A stretch of DNA of 64,000 bases from Amoeboaphelidium protococcarum (lineage: Eukaryota > Aphelidiomycota > Aphelidea): the NCBI GenBank assembly GCA_023515745.1, contig JALECJ010000001.1, positions 682,001 through 746,000 on the forward strand, in the 5' to 3' direction. Positions 11,803 through 21,293 of the stretch are shown one piece after another (within the stretch, counting starts at the first letter, position 1; the number at the start of each line of letters is the position of its first letter). The position numbers were made by a program, and so were the translations under genes. The notes beneath the pieces are model-generated. The model saw only the letters and a program-made list of their open reading frames with translations, was not told the origin of the DNA and ran no database searches.

Positions 11803-11966
11803 AGCACGATAAGATAAGGTGCTTAAGACATATAAAAAGATAAAAGAAGCACTATAATTAAAGGTGCATAAAAAAGATAAAAAAGAACTTCATTAGCTCG
11901 ATAACTTACGGTGTCTAATAATGGTGGCAAGACTTAAGTCTCTACTAGCACGATAATCTACGGTGC
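11803..11966 (+). repeat. Array of four stem-loops with a constant 11-nt loop (repeat copy 1)
   Basis: Four units spaced 46-52 nt: AGCAC/GTGCT at 11803-11823, GCAC/GTGC at 11849-11867, a decayed unit near 11896-11915, and GCAC/GTGC at 11948-11966. Each pair of arms encloses exactly 11 nt of the form GATAANNTAMG (one unit differs at the second loop base region). A-rich linkers such as ATAAAAAAGATAAAAAA separate the units. The third unit, damaged here, is intact in copy 2 as GACAC/GTGTC with the same loop. Confidence 0.7.
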
Positions 11967-12211
11967 ATAAAAAATCTGGCCAAATGGACCTTAATGGTAC
12001 CATGGCCCACAACTAATGGGAGCGACTGGGCCCGAGCTGACTGCATGGTGAATCCTCGAATCTGCTACTCTTTCACTGACCGTCTCAATGTTATAGGCTA
12101 GTACGTGGGACTGTCGCCGGGTAAGGGGAGCGTTCAGTTAATACTCACAGTTCGTAAAACCTTCTGGCGCAGAGATGACAGGTGGATCCTTGGCAGCAGT
12201 TCGGGTCTGGG

Positions 12212-12269
12212 TAGTGCCTTTGCACTATTTAATAATGAATGAAGTGATTTTATATATTGTACTTCATTC
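12212..12269 (+). repeat. Terminal hairpins of the dispersed repeat (copy 1)
   Basis: TAGTGC (12212-12217) pairs with GCACTA (12222-12227) around a 4-nt loop. GAATGAAGT (12237-12245) pairs with ACTTCATTC (12261-12269) around a 15-nt A/T-rich loop. Both are preserved in copy 2. They lie just before the right end of the repeat. Confidence 0.65.
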
Positions 12270-12486
12270 CAAATACTTTCATATTCTTGTTTCTCTTTCT
12301 ATACATTGACTTGAACTGAACCAGTTGGATTCTTGATGGAATCGCTGTCTTGATGCTCGTCTACTTCATCAGAGTGCGTATATGATGCGATTAGTCATGA
12401 TGCCGACTCCTCTTCTGATGACAATAGCCTCACCAATTATTGTTTTAATGACATTCTCTTAAAGTTCAAAGCCAGATATTCACAAT

Positions 12487-13014
12487 ATGGACCAAGGATA
12501 GTGGGAGCGCGTCAGTGATGAATTTGATTCTGAAAGTGAAACCAGACTTGAAACTGAAGTAAGAGACGCGCCGTTCACAGATGCTGCCCATTTAGGCGAT
12601 TCTACTGATGATGATGTTGAAGAAAAGATTGAGACTGAGACTGAGTGCGAAGACAATGTGATGGCTCAGTCTCATTCTGGTGCAAAAAACTTCACCTTAT
12701 GGAAGATGACAGCTTTTGAAGATATCCATCTTTCCACTATTCTAATCTCCTCCGTAATCGCCCTCATTTGCGGTGCTCTACTACTATGGAGTATATATCA
12801 CTTTATCTATACAAACAGGACTCAAACAGTGTCCGTGTAAATAGCTGAAGCTGAACCTTAATGTTAAGATTACTCTTAAGTCTATTGCATTAAAGTACCA
12901 TTATCCATTGCATAGTATGTCAACAAAGTAGTAGCAGTTAGTCAAAACAGCCTTTATTATGGAAAAGACGCGTGGCAAAAGTTGACGCTCCAGTTGCAAT
13001 AATACATTGAATGA
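12487..13014 (+). CDS. Single-pass membrane protein, 175 aa, unknown function
   Basis: ATG at 12487-12489, TGA at 13012-13014. The first ~75 residues are strongly acidic with Thr/Glu repeats. One hydrophobic helix follows (around residues 82-108, ILISSVIALICGALLLW), then a ~65-residue tail whose Gln residues are mostly written TAA/TAG. No signal peptide. It starts about 190 bp after the dispersed repeat. No family recognised; the layout suits a tail-oriented organelle or ER membrane protein, which is inference. Confidence 0.55.
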
Positions 13015-13138
13015 ACGAATTGAAATAAAAGAATCATTGTTCATATCTCAATTCTATAATCTGTGTGAATTGAGACACTTTACATGTATTCTCCTGTTAA
13101 ACGCGCCAAAATTTTGCGTACTATCATGAGGGGGGCAA

Positions 13139-13677
13139 ATGTTCTCTACCGGCATCAGAAGGGTATAACAATTACCCAAATCGCGCTATATGCGCCAATA
13201 CCACCCCTTAGAAGATAAAAGTACTTTGATGGATGCGATAACTGCAGTAAACAACTTGGGTTCTGAGTTGCTCAATATATAGGTGAAGAAGTGAGCTATA
13301 AGCTACAAACGCTAAACTCTAATTTTTAGAGATTTAGTGGTGCTATATCTAAATTTAATGAAGAAGAGGTGTCTTTATCGGGTATGTCTTACAGTAATAC
13401 TTTATCGATATAGTATATTGCTCTACGATGTTCATGGGCGAAAAATAATTAGAACAAGATCAAGTTTGTGTCTATTGCGAAGAATTCTGAGCGACTTGCA
13501 ACACGGAACTTCCATTCCGCGTAAAGCGTTCTAACTACTTCCGATGATATATCTTTAGGCAGTGTATAAGTAAAGTATATTTTTTTTATACTTATCGCAA
13601 AATATATAATTAAAAAGTATTCAAGTAAGTTGAAGCTTTTGAATGGAATTACAATCTCGCGGCGTCTATTAAGTTGA
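13139..13677 (+). CDS. Small protein with mitochondrial-type N-terminus, one intron (163 aa)
   Basis: Exon 1 is 13139-13282 (48 codons) and exon 2 is 13330-13677, ending in TGA. The 47-nt intron 13283-13329 begins GTGAAG and ends CTCTAATTTTTAG. The N-terminus (MFSTGIRRVQQLPKSR) is basic and lacks acidic residues, typical of mitochondrial presequences. Splicing keeps the frame open for another 115 codons, but the last third is Lys/Ile-rich and could instead be trimmed by a second intron. No family recognised. Confidence 0.45.
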
Positions 13678-13804
13678 GTTGAGATTGATTAGCGATGTTG
13701 ACGCCGTTCCGAATGTTTCCCACTGAGCCGACGACACACTTCCGCCCTGCAATAAATCATTACAGTTTTCATATAATTTGATCAGCTAAATTTAATAAAA
13801 AGTC

Positions 13805-15373
13805 ATGTTGAGACAGATCGCTACTTAAAGACTGTTTGCTAGTGGTTCGGTAAAGTCTGTTACTCCGCACAAGACTAAATTGTTCATCAATGGAGAATTT
13901 ATCGACTCGCAGACTGACAAATGGATCAAGGTGATCAATCCTGCCACGTAAGAACTGGTGACATTGGTTCCCGAGGCTACACCGTAAGAGTTAAAGTATG
14001 CGTCTGAGGTTGCACAGTCGGCATTCAAGTAATGGAAGGATACTACAGTGTTGACAAGGTAGCGAGTGATGCTAGATCTGCAACTGCTAGTGCGAGAGAA
14101 TACGGACAAGATTGCAGAGTCTATTACGACTGAACAAGGTAAGACTTTTCTGGATGCGCGCGGTGATGTGTTTAGAGGTTTGCAGGTGGTGGAGCATGCA
14201 TGTGCTATTCCAACGCTGAGTATGGGTGAGTATTCTCATCAAGTGTCTGCCAATATGGATACTTATACATTTCGCTAGCCATTAGGAGTTACTGCTGGTA
14301 TATGTCCATTCAATTTCCCGGCGATGATTCCATTGTGGATGTTCCCACTGTCAATTGCATGCGGTAACACTTCCATTATTAAGCCGAGTGAGAAGGATCC
14401 TGGTGCCATGATGATCCTGGCCAAGTTGGCTCAGGAAGCTGGAGTTCCTAAAGGTGTGCTGAATGTTGTGCATGGAGCTGTTGATACAGTCAACTTTTTG
14501 TGCGATGATGCCAACATTAAGGCTGTGTCTTTTGTAGGCGGTGATGCTGCAGGTAAACATATTTATTCCCGTGCCACCGCCAATGGTAAACGTGCCTAGT
14601 GTAATCTTGGAGCCAAGAATCACGGTGTAGTGATGGATGATGCTGATCCTCAAGCTGTAGATCAGCTGGTTGGCGCAGCGTTCGGTGCAGCCGGGTAGAG
14701 ATGTATGGCTCTATCTGTGGCCATATTTGTCGGTCCTAAATCTGATGCTCTTATTGAACGTGTTCTGCAGAAGGCAAAAGAGTTGAAAGTTACTGGTGGC
14801 TTCGAGAAGGATGCCGATCTTGGTCCAATGATAACACAGTAGGCCAAGTAGCGTGCTGAGAATATCATTGGCGCATCTGTACAAGAGGGTGCTGAGCTAT
14901 TGCTGGATGGTAGAAATCCTTAACATATCGCGGAAAAGTACAAGAAGGGCAATTTCCTGGCTCCCACGGTATTGTCTAATGTCAAGCCTGAAATGTCTTG
15001 CTATAAAGAGGAAGTGTTTGGACCTGTGCTTAGCATAGTAAAGGTGGACACTCTGGACGAGGCTATTGATATTGTGAACAAGAATCCATACGGCAATGGA
15101 TGTGCTCTGTTTACCACTAGCGGACACTCTGCTAGAAAGTTTTAGCATGAAGTTGACGTGGGATAGATTGGAATTAACGTTGCAATCCCCGTACCATTGC
15201 CATTCTTCTCCTTTACAGGCAGTAGAAACTCTATCCGCGGTGATGTGCACTTCTATGGCAAGGAGGGAGTATAGTTTTATACTTAGACTAAAACCGTTAC
15301 GCAGTCGTGGAAGGAGCCGTCTCATGAAAGTAAGAGCTCTGGCGGTCATTTGAACATGCCTGTAATGAAATGA
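13805..15373 (+). CDS. ALDH6A1: Methylmalonate-semialdehyde dehydrogenase (acylating), mitochondrial
   Basis: Oxidises methylmalonate semialdehyde and malonate semialdehyde with NAD+ and CoA to propionyl-CoA or acetyl-CoA, in mitochondrial valine and pyrimidine breakdown. The 522-aa product has a short basic presequence, the cofactor region ([15 protein letters not shown]), the NLGAKNH motif, the catalytic Cys300 in GQRCMALS, and the family-specific C-terminal block [11 protein letters not shown]...FYGK. The Gln of GQRC is encoded by TAG at 14696-14698, a residue fixed in this family, which is strong support for UAG = Gln. No intron. The stop is TGA at 15371-15373, 57 bp from the converging checkpoint gene. 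Confidence 0.97.
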
Positions 15374-15429
15374 ATAATAATGGGAAACTTCTTAATATCA
15401 TTAGAGCATATTATTCATTAGACACAATA

Positions 15430-17226
15430 TCACTTTTTGCGTCTAGTCCTTTTAGAGACTGGAGTATGAGCCGTGCGCAAATTCTTAGAACTCTCTTGAA
15501 TGTTACTATCCTTGCCCAGAGTTACAAGATAATTATCCTTTGGCAAAATGCATCCAGCTATAAGACTTTCAATAATCCAATCTTTGGAAACTAATTGTTC
15601 ATTGGAGGGTAGACTCTTCTAGCTTTGAATGTCGAACAACACTTTTACAGCCTAATTATCATCGCCATCCTAGCAATTTATGATAGTGGCTCCCAGGTGA
15701 ATTAAAATTAATTTCCAACCTTGATCATAATAACTTTATGTAGATAGTCCATAACATTGAATACGAATTCCCTCAAAGAGTCTCTACTATAGAGAAGAGA
15801 AACTCATAAAATCACCATCGAACAAGCCATTAGGGAGAAGATACTGTTTCCTTTCTACAAGCCGATCACATTACGTGCAACAGTCAATCCACCGACCACT
15901 GACTCTATCAATGTTAAACGCCAAAGCCACCACATATTTCATAGTTCGCAGTGCTTTATGTGACAGCAGAATAATGTTCTTACAACTCAATTCAAAATCA
16001 TTGTCAGAAGAATATTCAGAGTCGAAAATATCGTCCAGCTCAATAATTTGGCCACCACGCTAACTGATTGATTAGCTTATATGCTAAACTTCTTCCTCAT
16101 CCATTCCAGTGATAAGAAACTATAGTCCTTTGAAAATCTAAGGCTTCTAACTCTATGACCGCAGCCTCTTACTCGGAGTCGAATCTTCTTCTTAATCCTT
16201 AAAATGTCTAATCTTCAATGATGTAGATGGAACATATTTCGGTTTATCAGACGAAAGTAATCGCTACTTGGTTCGATTAAGGTCTAAAATCTTGGTAGTA
16301 ACAGATATCATTCGCCAGCTGACAAATTAGAACTTATCTTCAATATGTACCAGGTACTACTAATTTTGACCAATACCAGCAATAAATGACTTTTACAACT
16401 ACTCACCGTTACTATCCTCAACGGACACCATTACCACATCTCCAACATTAAGCTGTACATCGACACATAAAGTGAGTGGCATTAGAGCGTATTAGCCACT
16501 TGGTAGCCGTATCTCAACCTGATCACCCATAATACCGTACACAAGATACGGATTTATCTAATCAGACTGCGTAATCCAAATGATATCGCCAATCTTCTTA
16601 GATTCAAAAGACTAGCCAGTAATAGCAGTACGAGGGAGCGTCAAACCTTTATATTCACCTTTTGCAGAGGGAGCTGAGCGCGTGAGTTAAGAAGTATTGG
16701 ACTAAATTAACAACTTTTTATTATTAGGAGTGACCGACTGAGATTAAACATTCTTCTGCATCTAGAGTACTGGAACAGATTCATTATTACTTAAAGCAGC
16801 TTAATTGTGGACATTAACAGTGTATTCAGTGGACATTAGATCCTGCTAATTCATACAGGAAGAATTGGCAGTATCATGTCCTATATCCACAGTAGCTGGA
16901 ACAACTTTAACAGGAACGACAGCATCTTGAATCACAGGGCTGGATACGATATTATGCTACTGACTACTGGATAGATTATCAATTTGAGATATCTGAGACT
17001 CATTAATCTAGAACTGCGGCAGAGCGCCTTATTGACTAGATGGCACTAGAGGTAGTTCTCCTCTCAACTATTACTACTACTACTTCAATTACTCTTCCCC
17101 AATCTAGGACAGCTAAAAGACACTGAACCGCTCCTTCATTGTCTTATTCCTGGTGGCATTACCATCATCCTTGTTCATCAGATGACTAAAATCTTGTGAA
17201 TCTCTGACCAACACTGAACGTGTCAT
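15430..17226 (-). CDS. Crb2/53BP1/Rad9-like DNA-damage mediator (Tudor plus tandem BRCT)
   Basis: Checkpoint mediators of this kind dock on modified histones and link damage-sensor kinases to effector kinases. The 598-aa product starts at ATG 17226-17224 and ends in TGA at 15432-15430. The N-terminal third is disordered and rich in SQ dipeptides (for example LSQIG, ESQISQ, SSQQ), possible ATM/ATR targets, many with Gln written TAA/TAG. Tudor-like folds lie around residues 200-300 (IGDIIWIT..., VGDVVMVSVED) and two BRCT domains follow in the C-terminal half (start IFKGLQFLITG, with GGQIIEL; then LFEGIRIQCYG, with the W of KDWIIESL). A basic KRTRRKK end could be a nuclear signal. Family assignment rests on architecture; orthology to Crb2 or 53BP1 is inferred. 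Confidence 0.82.
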
Positions 17227-17341
17227 ATTTATCTATCGGAATGTGTTGACAGTACAGTATTAATAAAGTCTGGGGTACAGCTATGGTTGAGATTGAAAGA
17301 AATGACAATGAAACGCGAAAAAGGACTTTGACGCGTTAATG

Positions 17342-17357
17342 CTTGAAACGTTTCAAG
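17342..17357. promoter_or_regulatory. Perfect 16-bp palindrome upstream of the checkpoint mediator
   Basis: CTTGAAACGTTTCAAG is its own reverse complement and lies 116-131 bp upstream of the start at 17226. An ACGCGT hexamer precedes it near 17330. GAAACG/CGTTTC elements recur in several other intergenic regions, so this may be a transcription-factor site. Function is inferred. Confidence 0.4.
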
Positions 17358-17465
17358 TTTTATACAGAAGGTGTAAAAAGAACCATCTAATGTAGAATCA
17401 GTCAAACTAAGAATGTACAGAGAATGCTAATGGTATTTGTTGACTTTAAATTCTTTCTTGTATTT

Positions 17466-18080
17466 TCATACGATAGGTATAGTGACAGGTGGATTAGGCC
17501 ATTTCGGTAGCGGCTCATATCTCACTTGTTGACCGAATGGCCAGAGAGCAAAAACGGCCAGCTTGGCATGTTTCAGTGCCAGAGGAATACCGATAATTGA
17601 GATGAAGAATGTGGCTACTAGTAGAGCGTGCCCAAGAAATATTATCCACCCGAATAGCAAGAGCCAAACCACATTGGCGGCTATCGTAACAGGACTGTGT
17701 GGATTGTTCAGACTGTCTTTGAACCAGAAACCTGAGGCTTAACTTGGCACAAAAGCATCAGGTATGTAGTTCTCTTTCCCGATCGGGTTTAGGGCGAATA
17801 AGGCCAGACGGAATGCTTAGACGCCGAATGGAATGAAAATTATTGTGAGCATCAGTAGCAATCCTGCCGTGGCATATGCCAAAAATAACAACCATCCACC
17901 GAATATTATCCACACTACCATTGAGACTGTGCGCCACGGTGGACGCGCGTATAAAGCCTTTCCGTATTGTGCCGTATATTTCACCTGTTTAGCAAATGAT
18001 GGTTTGTTGACAGGCACATTGCGGCTGGCTGCCAACTTTTTTCCAGTAGGATCATACACTGGTTGATATGCTAAATTCAT
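17466..18080 (-). CDS. YccF-domain (inner membrane component) protein, 204 aa
   Basis: ATG at 18080-18078, TGA at 17468-17466. Two tandem hydrophobic modules (WIIFGGWLLFLAYA... and WLLLFGWIIFLGHALL...) each followed by an amphipathic stretch with PFG, the layout of the bacterial YccF/DUF307 domain. An N-terminal ~65-residue polar segment precedes the first module. YccF proteins are widespread in bacteria and patchy in protists; their function is unknown, and membrane location is the only safe statement. Gln codons here include TAA, so if acquired from bacteria it has adapted to the host code. Confidence 0.75.
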
Positions 18081-18298
18081 CAACGCGTTTAGATTTTAAT
18101 ACAAATGATTTCTCAATAGTTGAAACAAGTATGTAAAGTTACCATAAAAAAGATCACTGACTGACTGATGTAAAACAGTCTTATGATAGGCGTTGGTCAT
18201 ACGGACACATCATGCAATCAGAAAGCATCAACACTCAATATATCAACATCCAGTATTCACAAAATCCTATTACACACACAACAAAAATAATTTCAACT

Positions 18299-20561
18299 TC
18301 AAACAACAGCTGATATTCCGCCAGCGGGTGGATGACTAAAAGGATCGTATTCTCCAAAATCAACACAGATGAATGGTGGCTGTGACTTTCTATTCTGATT
18401 GCAGTCCATGGCACTAATTTTATCAGATGACGCGGACTTTGGCGAATTCAGATGCACAAAGCCATCTTGCGAATTGAGACCAGCGTATTCAGACAAGTTC
18501 ATGGTGTTGCATTTATTTTACAGGATTTTCTTCTTGGTCTTTTTCATATCACCAATTTCTCGCTGAATGCAAGTCATAGACTACTTCATCTCAGAGAATT
18601 TTTGCTTTAAAGCCAACATTTGCAATTAATAAACACCAACTACGGGAATAACCTGATGCAGAGGCTCATCACTTAATTTAACATCATAATCAACAGTTCC
18701 TAGGCCTGACAAAAACATTTCCAATTCACGTTCCTTCTACACGGTCACCTCAATAGGTTCCAAATACTCACAAAAACGATCCATCACCACCGAACAATCA
18801 TCCATATCAGATTGTGCATCATAATCTGAATTCTCAGACTCCAATTACTGAGAGCTTTCTCTAACTTTGCGTCTTGGGCGATTCAGAGATGATTGCGAAG
18901 TTCCATAAACATTAACACTTCCTCTATTAGCGGGAGCCTTACGTTTCTTTTGCAGATTAGGCTCACTTTCGCACTATGAAACTCTGCTGGTCATTGAAGA
19001 TGCGCGAGGACGTTTTCTCAGCAGACACTCTAACATTTTCACATCATAATGCTCAGCTTCTTCAGGTGGCACCAAGTAATCAACGCCATAACCAAAATCA
19101 TTCTCATATCTGGTACTATTTTGAGCGGCCTACATTGCTTTTAATTTCAATCTCACTTCTTCGATATTCTCCAAATTAATTCTATCAAAATCCAAGTCGG
19201 ACAGTTGTTCATCCTCTTTCAAATCAGCCGTACTACCTCTAATAGTGGATGTGGTGGATTAGGTAGACGGAACTGCTTAGACATTAGACGCACGTTAAAC
19301 TTTCTATGGTTTAGTGACGCGTACATCCTCTACAGATTCTTCATAATCCTCAAACTCATCATCCAGATCCACTTCAATAATACGCTTCTTTTCAATGACA
19401 CGCCCAAATCTGGATACTTTTCTATTAGGTCCAGTAGTGGGAGGTGAGAGCTTGGACAATACTGGTAGAATGTTGCAATCATACAGAAATTAAACACGTT
19501 CCTCATCCAGCTCCGGAAATTCATCAACCACCATCGGCCACAGAGCATTGTCACAAATAGATTAATATCCTCCTAGAGAATTGACCACCATGAAGAGCCT
19601 ATAAAGAAACTTCATGTCGACACTTTTCTGTGACTCTTCTTTGTCAGCATTATTAATGTGGACTGCAGAGTCACCAACAAAACTGTTACTAGGACGATAT
19701 TACTAAATTTCAGGGCATGACTGCAACACTTTACAAAATTCACCAAACGTGACTTTATGATCGTGTCCATTCTAACTAGACGGACGAGATTTGGCTTGAG
19801 AATTTACGCTAACTTCGTCTCCTTATTAGGAATGCTCTTATGAAGAGATGGTTTTGTTATTGTTGACACTAAGATTCTCAGCAGAGCAGGATCCTGGATA
19901 GAAATCACCTGGGAGAATCTTATTTCGCTTCTCTTCCAAAGGAAAGCCACCTTCAGCGCTTCCAAAAGTTGGCAACGATACTGAAGACTAAGACAATTAA
20001 GATTAAGATTAAGAAGAAGATGATTACGATGAAGCTTCCAACCATTTTCGCCACTTGAAATACTGAGGAATCTTGCCGCGGCGTAAAAAATCCAAAGCCA
20101 TTCGGACATCGCGCACTTGACACAGACGAGGGATCTGGTCTTTAAATGAGAGATACGGCTCCTCAGTGCCGGAGAACTTTACCAACTCTTCAGCAGTATG
20201 TAATTAACTACATATTAAGACGATAGCGATTTAGGTCCATATTATGATTTGACACCAAAAAATATACTTACTACTCCTAGGAGCCAAACATCTTGACAAC
20301 GACTTGGTCCGAATGCAGAGGTTGAGGCATCGTTTCATCCACGTCAGCACGAGGCACCACCTACCATAAGACAATATAATTAGCAAATGCAACTCCAGTA
20401 AATGAATATAAAAGAATTACTATAGCTGGATGCCAGTAGTCATCGCTTCTGTTAAAATCTGAAATTACACAGACCACCTCATAATTAGTGCCTAATGTTT
20501 CGTGTCTATTGCATTTCTTGAGCAGGAGCTCTTTATCCAACAAATCCTTGCCCTATTGCAT
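18299..20561 (-). CDS. ARID4-like chromatin protein (RBB1NT/PWWP-like plus ARID), two introns
   Basis: Exons 20561-20421, 20360-20272 and 20207-18299 give 712 codons to TGA; introns are 60 nt (20420-20361) and 64 nt (20271-20208), both GT...TAG, and the phases match. Residues ~40-95 (DYWHPAIVVPRADVDE, then VVVKMFG) resemble the RBB1NT/PWWP-like module, and an ARID DNA-binding domain follows (around residues 195-290: VTFGEFCKVLQSC, LYRLFMVVNSLGGYQSI, then LW). This order is that of ARID4A/B (RBBP1), subunits of Sin3-type histone deacetylase complexes. The rest is charged, with a basic KKRKAPANRG-like patch and a coiled coil near the C-terminus. The specific complex is inferred. Confidence 0.78.
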
Positions 20562-20710
20562 TTGGAATCAGGCAGATTGGTCACAGAGCAAACAGTTATA
20601 AAGGCAATAGCTATAAAACACGGAATTCGTGTAATGTAGGAGATAGCTGCGACTAACACCTTGTATGAGACAGAACTGCCAAAGCCGTAAAGCAAAGTAA
20701 TGAGAGAACG

Positions 20711-21261
20711 ATGAACGAGCGAAGAAGTGTCGCCGAGGTGGAAACGTCAAACAAAGACTTCTCTGAGTGAACGAACGATCAAACGAACGAGTTGAGATTA
20801 AATTGAGATTGTGGGCGAGCAATTGTGGCGCTGAATGATAATATCATATTCGATCTCTTCTTCTTATACAGGAGTGAGTATATCAAGCGGAGTGGTCATT
20901 AACGGGAAAAGTTTAAATATCTCACGGTGTATATCTTGCGTAGTTATGATTTTATACAGTACGATGAAAGCTAGCAAAGAATCACCGCAAATAATCATCG
21001 CAAAGGTAAGTGAATACGTTTTGATTAGAGACAATTACCAATGAAATTCCAGTTGATAGTCGATCACTTAAAGTTCAAAGTGGTACCAGCTACTAGCGCG
21101 TGCTTTTACGGAAATTTTCAACATCATTTGAAGTTAAATTTTCTTTAAAGTCTTAGCTGATTGCAAACGTGTTGCAATACTAGCTATGTACATTTGCTTA
21201 AACTATATAATTTATATAGGCTACAACAAAACGATAAAACGAAGACATATATGTGAGATGA
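20711..21261 (+). CDS. Candidate three-exon gene, 132 aa (weak)
   Basis: In the ~730-bp gap between two convergent/divergent genes, three plus-strand pieces join in phase: 20711-20766, 20872-21005 and 21053-21261 (TGA). The proposed introns are 105 nt (GTGAAC...CTTATACAG) and 47 nt (GTAAGT...ATTCCAG). The product is basic with no recognised domain. Because only TGA terminates, open frames of this size are not rare, so support comes only from splice signals and phase. It would end 33 bp from the stop of the TopBP1-like gene. Confidence 0.3.
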
Positions 21262-21293
21262 ATTTAATGCACATACGAATTCGTAAACAATCA

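Larger units (their letters stand above)
11071..12299 (+). repeat. Dispersed 1.2-kb repeat, copy 1
   Basis: Nearly the whole stretch recurs at 48155-49371 in the same orientation. The left end is a (CTT)n tract and the right end a pyrimidine-rich tail (TTTCTCTTT). The left 500 bp is C+T-rich on the plus strand, the middle carries four small stem-loops (11803-11966), and the right 300 bp is the most conserved part and ends in two hairpins (12212-12227, 12237-12269). No terminal inverted repeats, TG...CA ends or target-site duplication are visible, so the class is uncertain: a retroelement end, a SINE-like or other non-autonomous element, or a structured transcribed unit. The minus strand of this copy has an open frame in the left half that is interrupted by TGA in copy 2. 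Confidence 0.85.

Noticed and set aside
12030-12130. tRNA-like B-box sequence in the conserved part of the repeat (possible tRNA-derived SINE)
   Set aside because: A GATTCGAGG-like string is present on the minus strand but no cloverleaf or A box at proper spacing could be found.
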